Part shown: piece after piece, positions 1-10,041 of the stretch
How the letters are laid out: each line of letters begins with the position of its first letter
Numbering within the stretch: position 1 is the stretch's first letter
From: Thermoplasmata archaeon
GTDB lineage: Archaea; Thermoplasmatota; Thermoplasmata; Thermoplasmatales; GCA-001856825
Direction of reading: 5' to 3'
NCBI GenBank assembly: GCA_021817415.1
Contig: JAKAUZ010000030.1
Coordinates: forward strand, 97,475-161,474
DNA length: 64,000 nt
The notes under the pieces: generated by a model
Database searches by the model: none
Told to the model about the DNA's origin: nothing
Seen by the model: only the letters and a program-made list of their open reading frames with translations
Made by a program: the position numbers and the translations under genes

Positions 1-194
1 GTACTGCAGTTGCATATTATATTTACCTCAGGCTGTTGATGAAATACAAGGTATCTCACGTGTCTCCCTACCTTTTCTCTGTTCCTGCCTTTTCTATCTT
101 TCTGAGCCTGATAATAAATGGAGAGCAGATAATGGTAACTACTCTGGCGGGTTTCCTCCTTGTGTCTGCAGGCATTTATATCAGTTCAAGGTAG
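1..194 (+). CDS. C-terminal fragment of an EamA/DMT-superfamily permease, truncated by the window start
   Basis: Frame from nt 3 reads TAVAYYIYLRLLMKYKVSHVSPYLFSVPAFSIFLSLIINGEQIMVTTLAGFLLVSAGIYISSR*, typical of the EamA C-terminal end; absent from the ORF track because the start lies outside. Confidence 0.8.
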   Translation, partial: TAVAYYIYLRLLMKYKVSHVSPYLFSVPAFSIFLSLIINGEQIMVTTLAGFLLVSAGIYISSR

Positions 195-196
195 AT

Positions 197-1321
197 TCAT
201 ATATCATCTGGAGTACTCCTGCTATTAACAGGGAATCTGATGAATGATAGATAGAGTGTGAAGAGGAATGTAACGAGCATCAGCACAAGAGTCAGCACCG
301 CGAAGTCAGGAAGTAAAACTGGAATGTTGAAAAGCGGGTTTACCATCTCACTTGCCTGAATCCCCGTTGAGCCTGTGACTATTATGTAAGGGTACCTGGA
401 AATATTGAGCGTGATCTCAAAGAACAGAATGAATACGTATACAACCCCTCCTCCAACCAGAGCGGATATCATCCTGGTCTTTCTGAAGACTGTAGCAAAA
501 CCCAGCAGCGTTCCCATTATTAAGAGCACGGTTGAAATTATAAGATATCCTTTCGCTGACATCTGGGAATAGAGGTACTGTGAATTGATCTGCAGTTCTT
601 TTACAGTTGCAAAGAACATTATGATGGATAGGATCGAAAAGATTATGGTGGATAACCTTGCGATTCCTATCCCTTTTTTGAACTCTGATGAATTCTCCTT
701 CCTTCCTTTGACGGATGCATAAGCCAGTACCACGAATGAAGACAGCGCTATGGAAATGAACCATGTGTAAAGTGCCATTGGAGTGAATATTGGGTTGTTC
801 AGAGGATTCTGGTTGCTCGCTACAAACAGGGTGAGGCCCGCGACCTTCTCTGTAGTGACTCCATATGGGAAATCCAGCGTTGCAAAGATGCTGGTCATTC
901 CGTAGGCCACCATGAGGGCTCCAACCATCATAAATATTCCTACCACAATGTGGGCGTTATGCCCCATCCTGTCCCACGTGTACCAGTACAGGGCCATGCT
1001 TACGATGGCTATCATTATTCCTGCTACAGCTACGGATATAGGGTAGAAGAGGATGTTCGTTGCAATGTAAAGCAAAGACGGCCAGTATCCCGCAAGGAAG
1101 ACTGTCAGCCAGGTAGCCAGCACTCCTGCAAACAGGTCTACTCTAATCAGGTAAGAAGTCAATCTCCTTGCAAACTTGATGTAATCATTATCCTTGCTGA
1201 TTCTTCCTTTGATTTCATAAATCGGGATGAGCACGGTCAGTCCCAGTACAACGGTCACAAAGAAATAATGGGCAAAAAATGTGAGTGCAATTCCTGCCAA
1301 CCCCCAGTATAGATTGTCCAT
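197..1321 (-). CDS. Cytochrome bd oxidase-type subunit, CydA-like second subunit (CydA')
   Basis: Multi-TM protein with FAHYFFVTVVLG resembling the N-terminal His region of CydA; no GRxPW motif; 1 nt downstream of the CydA-like gene. Confidence 0.75.
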   Translation of the reverse strand: MDNLYWGLAGIALTFFAHYFFVTVVLGLTVLIPIYEIKGRISKDNDYIKFARRLTSYLIRVDLFAGVLATWLTVFLAGYWPSLLYIATNILFYPISVAVAGIMIAIVSMALYWYTWDRMGHNAHIVVGIFMMVGALMVAYGMTSIFATLDFPYGVTTEKVAGLTLFVASNQNPLNNPIFTPMALYTWFISIALSSFVVLAYASVKGRKENSSEFKKGIGIARLSTIIFSILSIIMFFATVKELQINSQYLYSQMSAKGYLIISTVLLIMGTLLGFATVFRKTRMISALVGGGVVYVFILFFEITLNISRYPYIIVTGSTGIQASEMVNPLFNIPVLLPDFAVLTLVLMLVTFLFTLYLSFIRFPVNSRSTPDDI

Positions 1322-1322
1322 T

Positions 1323-2867
1323 TCAACTACCTCCTCCTGTTGCGCTTCTCCTGAGATTCTTGAAGAATATCATATAAATTCCCCAGAGTCCGGCACCCAG
1401 CACTCCAAGTTCAAGAAGAATTATTGCGACCGTGAATGCAACTGTTATTGTGTGCGTCGTGACCACATCATTGTAGGTCACCAGTCCATAGATTGTCCAC
1501 GGGTGTCTTCCCATCTCCCTTGTTGCCCACCCAAACACTGATGCCAGAATGGCAAGAACGGCCGCTACATACGTGCTGTATAACACGAATGTTTCCGTCT
1601 TCATCCTCAGGATTACCCTTACAATCCTGTCAATTGTCTTTGAGTACAGTCCGAGATAACCTACTGCTATGACAAAAAGTATAACGCCCGATATCACCAT
1701 AAAGTAGTAGAAGAAATGGAGCCAGGGTGCATATACCTCGGTGGATTGTATTGTCAGCTGTGCCATTGGATTTGTTGCCCCCGGAATGGAAGACAGATAA
1801 TTGTAACCTTTGAACCAGTGACCCGCATTCCCAAACAGTAGGAAACTGATCAGCGGGTCAGATCCTCCATTTGGAGGTATGCCTTCAGTTGCATAGAAGA
1901 TGTTTCTCTGGAATTCGTAAAGCAACCTGCCCTGAAAATCTCCAATAATGGGCTGGATTACTGATGATATAGCCCCGATCGCAAAACTGACTTTGAGCCC
2001 CTTCCAGTTGTACGCTTTGTTTCCATAATTCTTGAGTATCTTGTAGGACAGATAGGAAGCAGAAAGGAATGAGGTTATTATTATCGCGGCGAACAGGTTG
2101 TGAAGATATGTCGCATAAGCCTCAGGGTTGAATATCGCCACCCAGGGGTTGCTCGTGAAATTGGAGAGCAGCTGGAATGCATTTGGTGAGGATAGCAGCA
2201 CCGATCCTGTTACTGGAAGCACAGTGGTAAGTATCTTTAGTTTTGCTGGATTGATGACCTGGCTACCTAGAGAGGGGACCCAAGGCAGGAAATTCTGGGC
2301 CACGTATGTCCCGGTTCCCCAGGGTACCTGCATCCACGCATTCACTGCAAGTATCATGTACGCGGACAGACTTGAACCGAAGAGTACTCCTGCACCAATT
2401 AGAACGTGAAGTCCCTTCCACCTTTTGAGGCGATTGAATGTTGTGAGATAAGTACCTATCAGAACTATCTCTATTATGAACGCATAGAGCTCAATAATCA
2501 GAGGTGCAGCAGCCATGCTTGCGATGAGGGCAATGGACCCAGACCATACCACGACAAGCCCAAATTCCACCAGTGTTCCGGTCACTGCTCCCGCAGCAAA
2601 CGTGATTCCCCACAGCTTTGATGCATTCTTCGCCATTTTCAGGTAATCATTATCCTTCTTGATCAATCCTATTGATTCCAGCGTCAGCACAACCGTCGGA
2701 AAGCCAACTGCGAAAATCAGGAAGAAAGCATGCACATAGATGCCAACTATAGTCATGTATTCTGCAAGGTTTGCACTTGACCAGGACCCACCAGTTTGCA
2801 AACCTGCAAGATTGAATAAATCGGTTACAGGATATATCATCTGGATCAGTGTTGATTGATTGGACAA
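1323..2867 (-). CDS. cydA: Cytochrome bd ubiquinol oxidase subunit I
   Basis: Conserved N-terminal His helix, TGTLVEFG, AWMQVPWG, and GWATREMGRHPW matching the CydA GRxPW motif. Confidence 0.88.
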   Translation of the reverse strand: MSNQSTLIQMIYPVTDLFNLAGLQTGGSWSSANLAEYMTIVGIYVHAFFLIFAVGFPTVVLTLESIGLIKKDNDYLKMAKNASKLWGITFAAGAVTGTLVEFGLVVVWSGSIALIASMAAAPLIIELYAFIIEIVLIGTYLTTFNRLKRWKGLHVLIGAGVLFGSSLSAYMILAVNAWMQVPWGTGTYVAQNFLPWVPSLGSQVINPAKLKILTTVLPVTGSVLLSSPNAFQLLSNFTSNPWVAIFNPEAYATYLHNLFAAIIITSFLSASYLSYKILKNYGNKAYNWKGLKVSFAIGAISSVIQPIIGDFQGRLLYEFQRNIFYATEGIPPNGGSDPLISFLLFGNAGHWFKGYNYLSSIPGATNPMAQLTIQSTEVYAPWLHFFYYFMVISGVILFVIAVGYLGLYSKTIDRIVRVILRMKTETFVLYSTYVAAVLAILASVFGWATREMGRHPWTIYGLVTYNDVVTTHTITVAFTVAIILLELGVLGAGLWGIYMIFFKNLRRSATGGGS

Positions 2868-2941
2868 GATTTAAGGGTTTCATTACATTAATCGATGTAA
2901 AAATTTTTAATATAATTCTGTCTGCATATATTTAAAGGAAG

Positions 2942-4321
2942 CTAAATCACATTGGTTTTATTTAAATTATCTACTTTAGCTTTAATTCTTTTCGTTATTT
3001 CATCTCTTATTCCTTTCCCCTGGTCTGCCTTGAAATAGAAATATCCCAGTCTTCTTTTCAGGATATCTTCTACAGTCAGTGCACATTCTTCGTTAATTGC
3101 GAGGTCAATTCTGTCTCCTTCCTCCCTTCTTCTGTACAATATCTGTGGAAGATCGCTGGTTCTCATCTTTCTTCCGAGAACTTTTCCAACAGTTGCAGCC
3201 ACTTTTCTTGATGCGGTCCTGTAGTTGGTTATCTTAACTCCCATCACCGAGACCATCTTTCCGGTCACGTCTATATGGAAATCCCTCGTCACTCTGCCCG
3301 GATCATTTCCCTTCCCGTAAAGTGGCCTTATCCCTACATACGTGCCTATTATGTCTGATCTGTCCAGTGCTGGAAATAGTCTTTTTACTGATTCGTATAT
3401 GTAGTCCTTCTCCTCATCCGTGACCTTCAAAGAATCGGGAGAAGTCACAAAGTCGTCAGTTGTACCTATGATCACCGTTTCGTTTCGCGGGATCACGAAC
3501 ATCTGCCTGCCGTCAATGTGAGACTTGAATGCAACTGCATTCCCGAAAGGAAAATGATCCTTTTTCATTATCAGATGGGAACCCTTGCTCAACTTGAATC
3601 CGTTCATATCCTTCCCTGAGTACTTTGCATAGGTCTCGCCGACCCATGGACCCGTAGAGTTCACTATAACTTTGCATTTGACCGAATACTCCCCTCCGAA
3701 CATAGTATCTCGTAGAGTAACCCTGTTCATCCCGTTTTCCTTGATGATTTTCTCTGCAGCCACATAATTTAACGTCATCGCCCCAAGCATTTTGGCCGTA
3801 ATTACATTATATATGACCAGTTGGGCATCATCTGTGACTGCATCCATGTATGTATAATGGCCCTTGAATCCCGGATATGAGTATTTGCCTTTGTGGAATC
3901 TGGGAATACTGTAATTCCTACCTAAGAGATTGTAAAAGAGCAACCCCGCCGCAATGGTGTACCTTCTCCAGGACCTGTCGTCAATAAGTATGTCAAAGTC
4001 TATCCCCTTTACAAAGTCAGTATTCTTCATCAGATAGTTTCTCTCCCTAAGCAGGTCCATCGTGACCATGACGTGGCCCTGTCCAAGATATCTAATCCCC
4101 CCATGAATGAGTTTCGAGGAGTTGCTGCTGGTACCTGACGCAAAATCAGCCCTGTCGACAAGTATCACGTCCAGGCCGTTTGCAGCCAGAATGCTTGCTA
4201 CTCCAGCCCCGGCGATTCCTCCCCCTATTATAAGGACGTCGAAGTATCTGCCGGCAAGCGTACCTAGGTCTTTTTTCCTGGTTTCCAGGGAGAACTCCAT
4301 AGGGTCCCATATCTTCCGCAT
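2942..4321 (-). CDS. glpD: FAD-dependent glycerol-3-phosphate dehydrogenase
   Basis: N-terminal dinucleotide fold IIGGGIAGAGVASILAANG, SGTSSNSSKLIHGGIRYL and C-terminal GIRPL motifs of GlpA/GlpD. Confidence 0.88.
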   Translation of the reverse strand: MRKIWDPMEFSLETRKKDLGTLAGRYFDVLIIGGGIAGAGVASILAANGLDVILVDRADFASGTSSNSSKLIHGGIRYLGQGHVMVTMDLLRERNYLMKNTDFVKGIDFDILIDDRSWRRYTIAAGLLFYNLLGRNYSIPRFHKGKYSYPGFKGHYTYMDAVTDDAQLVIYNVITAKMLGAMTLNYVAAEKIIKENGMNRVTLRDTMFGGEYSVKCKVIVNSTGPWVGETYAKYSGKDMNGFKLSKGSHLIMKKDHFPFGNAVAFKSHIDGRQMFVIPRNETVIIGTTDDFVTSPDSLKVTDEEKDYIYESVKRLFPALDRSDIIGTYVGIRPLYGKGNDPGRVTRDFHIDVTGKMVSVMGVKITNYRTASRKVAATVGKVLGRKMRTSDLPQILYRRREEGDRIDLAINEECALTVEDILKRRLGYFYFKADQGKGIRDEITKRIKAKVDNLNKTNVI

Positions 4322-4541
4322 TTATATCTATATTTATGAGAGTCGTAGGCTGGATAGACCAAGCAATTGTGAAGCACTTTTCAAAGAGGATACTTTGAAC
4401 CAAGCGACTCAAATGACCAGTAGTTGAGTTGTGAAGATATATTGGATCAAATAAGGACAGCAGATTGTTGATAACGATTTCCAATCAATTTTTCACCCTC
4501 CCTGAATCTTCAGCTGAAACTTCCCAATCAAAGTAATATAA

Positions 4542-5453
4542 TTGATTTATTTACTAATAATTACGAAAGTAGTCATATCGGGAGGAACTGGTTTCATTGG
4601 GACGAATCTTGCAAAGCATCTCATTTCGAAGGGAGAAGAAGTCACTATCCTGACAAGGGGTGAAAATAAAATAGATGGCAATCCAGGGTATATTCACTGG
4701 GACCCAAGTGTAGAAAAATACAATGACGGAATTGAAGGAGCTGACGTAGTGATTAATCTTGCTGGATATTCAATAGCTGCAAAGAGGTGGAGTACTAGAG
4801 TTAAAAATGAACTTGTTGAAAGCAGGGTCAAGAGTACTAATTACCTTGTAAAATCGCTTGAAAGATGGAATACTAAACTCTTCATAAGCGCATCAGCAGT
4901 TGGTTATTATGGGTTCAGAGGAGATGAATTAGTTGATGAAACTTCGTCCCCTGGGCAGGACTTTCTGTCATCCGTGGCGAAAAAATGGGAAGAAGCTGCA
5001 AAGTCTGTCAAGGAGGATTACGTATCAATCCTGAGATTTGGAATCGTTATTGGTAGGGAGGGAGGAATTTTGAAGAGGTTTTTGAAGCCCGTAAAATATG
5101 GACTTTCTAAGAAGATCGGTTCAGGGGAACAATGGATTTCATGGGTTGATATAGATGATGTGATAGGAGCAATAGACTTCATTATCAGCAATGATCTTAA
5201 GGGAACCTATAATGTTACCTCTCCAAACCCCCTGAGAAACAGGGAATTCATGAAAATTATTTCAGAAGAGATGGGTAAGAGGCAGCATGTTTCAGTTCCT
5301 GGAATATTAATAAAAACGTTACTAGGAGAAATGGGAGAGAGTTTAATCCTGAATGGACAGAGGGCGGTTCCCAGGAGGCTTGAGTCCGAAGGCTATTTAT
5401 TTAAGTATCCGGAATTGAATCACTCAATTAAAAAGGCCCTAAGTCAAGATTAG
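4542..5453 (+). CDS. TIGR01777-type NAD-dependent epimerase (SDR)
   Basis: ISGGTGFIGTNLAKHL Rossmann motif, SASAVGYYG, and C-terminal RAVPRRLESEGYLFKYPEL typical of this family. Confidence 0.85.
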   Translation: MIYLLIITKVVISGGTGFIGTNLAKHLISKGEEVTILTRGENKIDGNPGYIHWDPSVEKYNDGIEGADVVINLAGYSIAAKRWSTRVKNELVESRVKSTNYLVKSLERWNTKLFISASAVGYYGFRGDELVDETSSPGQDFLSSVAKKWEEAAKSVKEDYVSILRFGIVIGREGGILKRFLKPVKYGLSKKIGSGEQWISWVDIDDVIGAIDFIISNDLKGTYNVTSPNPLRNREFMKIISEEMGKRQHVSVPGILIKTLLGEMGESLILNGQRAVPRRLESEGYLFKYPELNHSIKKALSQD

Positions 5454-5819
5454 AGGACTTATTCTTGTTCCGCCCGGCAAAACAGTAAGGAAGAGATGAC
5501 TCTGAAAAGATGAAAATCACAATTAGTAGTTTTATTATCTGATACTACAATTATTAAATTTTAGGCTCATTGATTTTGAGATTTGTACATTTTAATCAGT
5601 GTTCCAGCTATCTTTGACCTATTTTTCAATCCTTAACCTTGCTTTATCTTCCCTTTAACATTCCTCAATAATCCATCAATTCTCTCCTCAATCCCGCATG
5701 CTCTGTTAAGATAGAGGAATATGGTAAGAAATTGTGAACTTGTTAAATTTGGAATGGGTAATTGAGCAAGGTAATCTTATCAATTGGAAAGAATATAAGT
5801 ACATCAGTTTATTAGAATA

Positions 5820-6260
5820 ATGATGGACAGCAATAATAGAAGAATATGGGAGATAACCTCAATATTTGTGGCTCTCGAAGCTGTCTTTATATATTATGTA
5901 GTCGGACTGTTGCTCGTCGGATATCGTCCTGGATCCGTGCTATTTGGTTTTAAGCCTGCTGGATCTGGTCTTGTTCTTATCGTGTATAATAATCCACTCA
6001 AATATTTTCTAGGCCTGAGTTACGTGCTCAAGACTTTCTTCCCCACCTACTGGTATCATGTCTACCATTTTAATCCGACATATGTTAATGCGGTTGCAGT
6101 TGAAAGTCAAATAAAGGCAGCAAATAATTTTATGTTTGCGGTCTGGCTAGGTCTAATAGTAGCAGCAATCATAGTCGCAGTCGTCTATGCGATCAAACTC
6201 AGAGCAAACCTTAAAGCAACTCCAAAAACACCTATGCCAGTCCTGGAAGTCAGCTGCTGA
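5820..6260 (+). CDS. Membrane protein of unknown function
   Basis: 146 aa with hydrophobic segments near both ends; no family recognised. Confidence 0.5.
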   Translation: MMDSNNRRIWEITSIFVALEAVFIYYVVGLLLVGYRPGSVLFGFKPAGSGLVLIVYNNPLKYFLGLSYVLKTFFPTYWYHVYHFNPTYVNAVAVESQIKAANNFMFAVWLGLIVAAIIVAVVYAIKLRANLKATPKTPMPVLEVSC

Positions 6261-6298
6261 GTAACGTGTTTTAAGTGCACCATCTTACGATTGGAATA

Positions 6299-6487
6299 TT
6301 ACTTTATGTCAACTTTCTTCACTTTAGTCTTGACTTCCGGGGGTTCGACGAAAGATCTGCCTGCTTTAAGCATTTCCTCTAATGCTTTAAGGAGATGATC
6401 CACCGTTCCAGTCATCGTTTTGCTCATGTTTGGAATTGTAACCTTGAGTTCTATGGTTATTTTGTCATTTCCATCTTCTTCTGCCAT
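6299..6487 (-). CDS. Small conserved-looking protein downstream of arsA
   Basis: 62 aa, directly abuts the arsA stop (6487/6488), same strand. Confidence 0.5.
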   Translation of the reverse strand: MAEEDGNDKITIELKVTIPNMSKTMTGTVDHLLKALEEMLKAGRSFVEPPEVKTKVKKVDIK

Positions 6488-7651
6488 TTATTTCATCTCT
6501 ATATTCAAATAGCCATTAATAAATTCTGCGCCAATAGGATTTTTATCGACGTATGCGGCTGGAAGGTAAAGCACCCTTTTCCAGTTCCCGAGTTCCAGTA
6601 TGAGCTCTCCTCCCTTATTGTAGATGTTCATGTCCTTTTTGTCAGCAAATGGGAGTTTGAACTTCACAAAGTATTTTCCTTTCTCCTTGGTGAATTCGAC
6701 ATTTGAACCTTTCTTGAATATCTTGTCAGGATCATTCATCCCATAGATTCGTCCGCCCATTTCCCTAAGTTTTTCAAACCCTATTGGCTCGGAGTTAAGG
6801 AGTGGAATCTTGAAAATATTCAAGTCAGAAAATGAATAATCAATTCCCTTGATGATCTCTTCCTGTGCATTTCTCCATCCGCTGAAGAAGTTTCCAGTGT
6901 TTTCCTGATATATCTTGTTGACAAAAATTGAGTCCACGGGATACCCGTAGAGCAGGAGGTAAGTATAAGCCCTCTTTGTCTCATTGAATGACATTCTATC
7001 AGGATTTGTGACCAGCCTTATTGTGGAGATGTTGGAATTTGTCAGGACATCCCTGATTTTCCTCAGTGCTGAATACAGTCTTTCCACACTCTTGAATACC
7101 TCATCATTTGGCATTGGCATCGGGCCTATCGTATTCATTACCGGTCTCACCAGCTTTGCAGCCAGCCTGCCAACAGGGAATATTTTGTCCATATACCATG
7201 TCATTGCTTCCGGAAAAGAAAGTAATTTCAACGACTCTCCCGTTGGGGCACTGTCTATGATTATATCATCATATTTTTTCCCCTCATAGTACTCCAGTAG
7301 GTACAGTAACTGAGCGGCTTCGTCAAATCCTGGGAGCGTAGCTATCTCCTCTGCCGACACCGGATCTAGCCCCTGAGACTGGAAAAGTCCCGTTAAATAA
7401 CCTTTGAGTTCGGCCCAGTGAGAGTTGATGGCTTCATTCACGCTTATCTCCTGGCCAAAAAGATTCTCCGCAATCTTTAATGGAACGGCCCCGATTTCAG
7501 TCCCGAATGCATCTCCCAGGCTGTGGGCTGGATCTGTGGAAATGACCAGAGTCTTTTTCCCCCTTGAGGAAAGCAAAGAGGCAGTTGAGGCTGCAATGCT
7601 TGTCTTACCTACTCCTCCTTTGCCGGTATACAGCAGGATGCGGGTACTCAT
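6488..7651 (-). CDS. ArsA/Get3-family ATPase with C-terminal Hsp20-like domain
   Basis: TGKGGVGKTSIAA deviant Walker A, DSAPTGESLKLL switch region, C-terminal KYFVKFKLPFADKKDMNIYNKGGELILELGNWKR. ORF track start is 7726; Met26 at 7651 precedes the conserved N-terminus and is the more likely start. Confidence 0.85.
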   Translation of the reverse strand: MSTRILLYTGKGGVGKTSIAASTASLLSSRGKKTLVISTDPAHSLGDAFGTEIGAVPLKIAENLFGQEISVNEAINSHWAELKGYLTGLFQSQGLDPVSAEEIATLPGFDEAAQLLYLLEYYEGKKYDDIIIDSAPTGESLKLLSFPEAMTWYMDKIFPVGRLAAKLVRPVMNTIGPMPMPNDEVFKSVERLYSALRKIRDVLTNSNISTIRLVTNPDRMSFNETKRAYTYLLLYGYPVDSIFVNKIYQENTGNFFSGWRNAQEEIIKGIDYSFSDLNIFKIPLLNSEPIGFEKLREMGGRIYGMNDPDKIFKKGSNVEFTKEKGKYFVKFKLPFADKKDMNIYNKGGELILELGNWKRVLYLPAAYVDKNPIGAEFINGYLNIEMK

Positions 7652-7763
7652 GGGAGGTAATTGTTTCTTAGTAATTCTATTCTTTCGTATTATTATCAGG
7701 ATTCGACGAAACTTATTCAAAATCATTGAGATTGGTTCACGTGCAAATGAAAATGATAGACCC

Positions 7764-7973
7764 TCACAGGGGTATAAAGGAATTGGAACTGTTAGGTTCG
7801 TTTGACGATTCTACAGGTTTCACATAATAGTTCCGTAAACCCTTTTCTTTCGATGACTCTACAATCTTTAATACCTGGGCATAGGTATAGTATTCACAGC
7901 ACAGACCGCATTCGTCGCCACTGCAGGTCTTTAATGGTGGGTATCTGACAGGCAGACTGGGAAGAATATTCAC
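7764..7973 (-). CDS. Small Cys-rich protein, possibly metal-binding
   Basis: 69-aa ORF with CSGDECGLCC near the N-terminus, reminiscent of YkgJ-type Cys clusters; short, coding status uncertain. Confidence 0.4.
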   Translation of the reverse strand: MNILPSLPVRYPPLKTCSGDECGLCCEYYTYAQVLKIVESSKEKGLRNYYVKPVESSNEPNSSNSFIPL

Positions 7974-8105
7974 AATGATATTTCCCTCCGATCTGATCTT
8001 CTAATCTTTACTGTTTCTTCTCATATTCTCCTATTTCCTCTTTCCAGTACTGTTCTTCGTTGCTTATTATGTTTCACTTAGAACTGGGTCTGCCATTCAG
8101 CGTCC

Positions 8106-8127
8106 AGTACCAATTGCAGTTGGTACT
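8106..8127. other. Perfect inverted repeat (hairpin), 8-bp stem and 6-nt loop
   Basis: AGTACCAA-TTGCAG-TTGGTACT in a ~490-bp intergenic region. Confidence 0.6.
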
Positions 8128-8465
8128 TAACTTACCTGGAAGAAGAGGGAGCAACCGCATCCAGTTTTAGCAAGGTAACATAAAGTCGCATCAAGAAAAA
8201 TAACTGCTGAAAGGAAGGCAGAATATTTCGACAAAAGTTCACCATGAATTCATTCTCAACCCGATAAGATAATCAGTAGCTAAGTCTGAACTTCTTTACC
8301 GGTTGGACAGAGACCTGATCTTCTTTTGGTTTTGGCTTTTCCCCTACGTATTGGATATATGTGGCCACATCTTTATTTCATTTTATAGCTAGAATCATCA
8401 ATATGTAACCAAAAAATCAGGCCTCTGGGTGGAAAAATAAATATTTGACGATAAAATGAGAATGA

Positions 8466-9188
8466 GTGAGCTTTACAGTACCGATAGCTCCTAGCGCTTC
8501 CACTGTAGACCTGGCTCTGCTGGTGGTGGAACTGATACTTCTTGTTTCAACTTTCACCGTCATCGTTCTTAACAGAAAGGAAGAGAAGGTGAGGGAAAGC
8601 GTAGTGGAAAAGATGCTGCATACTGCGAGGATAGTTTCCAGGCAGGAGTATTTTAATTCTGTTATTTTTGGAATCCAGGGGTCTTCAAAAGAGATACTTG
8701 GCTCGATTACAGGATCTAAACCGAACAGCGAGATGCTTGAGCAGGTGAATAGGATAGCGCAGGAATTGAAGAGAGCCAGTGACAAAGGTGTAAGAATCAG
8801 GTACCTTGTACCAAAATCCATTGACAGGCTGAAAGTCGCCTGCATTTATGAATCTGCAGGTGCAGAGGTTAGATTTCACCCCGGACTGCTCGTGATGGAT
8901 ATCAGATACATGATTGTTGATGGCAATCATGTGGTACTGGGGCTACCGGGAGAAAAGGGAGAGAACAATCCAACGAGGGAAGGGTATCTCGTCCCATCAA
9001 ACGGGCTGGCTGACATGTTCATAGAAATATTTGAAAGAAGATGGAAAGAGGCAACTCTGTGCGACAATTATATTAAGGAAATTGTCAACGAGTTGAAGTT
9101 ACACAATGCAAACATCACTCCATCGAAACTCTCCTCTGAATTGGAAGTCCCAGAAACCAAGATTCTGGAGATAGTGCCGCTTAACTGA
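8466..9188 (+). CDS. Membrane-anchored PLD-like domain protein
   Basis: N-terminal TM helix followed by GVRIRYLVPKS...VRFHPGLLVMDIRYMIVDGNHVVLGLPGEK, like archaeal PLD-related domains. Confidence 0.5.
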   Translation: MSFTVPIAPSASTVDLALLVVELILLVSTFTVIVLNRKEEKVRESVVEKMLHTARIVSRQEYFNSVIFGIQGSSKEILGSITGSKPNSEMLEQVNRIAQELKRASDKGVRIRYLVPKSIDRLKVACIYESAGAEVRFHPGLLVMDIRYMIVDGNHVVLGLPGEKGENNPTREGYLVPSNGLADMFIEIFERRWKEATLCDNYIKEIVNELKLHNANITPSKLSSELEVPETKILEIVPLN

Positions 9189-9297
9189 AGTGTGGAAATT
9201 CCAAACTAATCTCCATTGGGAAAGATGATGGAATATGAATAAATTGAAGCAAATTGTAACTTAAAGAATTTATACCTAAGTTTCCATAGTTCTGGCA

Positions 9298-9789
9298 ATG
9301 AGTGCGCTTAAGAGGGAACATGACACCATTTCCGGGAAAGATCCGGGGGAAGTGAAGTCGGAGCTTATTGAAAAGACATCAAGATTATACGGTCAACTAG
9401 CTAGGTCTTTCGAAGACCTTTCTACAAAAACTACGAGGCCGGACCTGAAGAAGCTCCTTATTGATTTCGCATATGAAGCGCAAGAAGATAGGACGAAAAT
9501 CGAGACGGCCATTACCGAGAAAGAACTTGAAATTGAGGTCTCTGACATTTCATATGAAATGTTCGACCACCTTGAGGAAAATTATGGGCCAGAAGATTCA
9601 GGGGAAAAGATCATAAAAAATGCAATTAATCTTTCGAATAATCTCAGGAACGTTTTCTCAATAATTTCAAGGGAATACACAGAACCATCAATAAAGGAAA
9701 TGTTTGACAAACTTCAGAAGCATGAGGTACTCAGGAAAAATGAACTGGAAGAGCTTTATGATGAAATAGTGACAAAAGGAGAATGGTAA
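9298..9789 (+). CDS. Alpha-helical protein, possibly ferritin/rubrerythrin-like fold
   Basis: 163 aa, highly charged and helical; repeated E-rich helices but no clear ExxH pairs. Confidence 0.5.
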   Translation: MSALKREHDTISGKDPGEVKSELIEKTSRLYGQLARSFEDLSTKTTRPDLKKLLIDFAYEAQEDRTKIETAITEKELEIEVSDISYEMFDHLEENYGPEDSGEKIIKNAINLSNNLRNVFSIISREYTEPSIKEMFDKLQKHEVLRKNELEELYDEIVTKGEW

Positions 9790-9790
9790 C

Positions 9791-9967
9791 TCAGAACATT
9801 CCCCTAAAGAACAACACAAAATGCTTCAGAAAAGCACCAAAGTGCAATCCGACATCCTTGAAATAAATTTTCAGGGATAACCCTAAAAGGTAATAGGTGG
9901 CCATAATCATCAATCCTATGGCTGTCAGAACCAAGAACACAGATAATCTTCCAGGAGGGCCTACCAT
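9791..9967 (-). CDS. Small membrane protein (58 aa), not in the ORF track
   Basis: Reverse strand reads MVGPPGRLSVFLVLTAIGLMIMATYYLLGLSLKIYFKDVGLHFGAFLKHFVLFFRGMF*; hydrophobic helix. Confidence 0.5.
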   Translation of the reverse strand: MVGPPGRLSVFLVLTAIGLMIMATYYLLGLSLKIYFKDVGLHFGAFLKHFVLFFRGMF

Positions 9968-10041
9968 TTCAATGATATCATGGTAAACATAATATAAAAG
10001 TGTTGGGAGCTGCCACCAAGAATAGATAAGATGAAATATTT

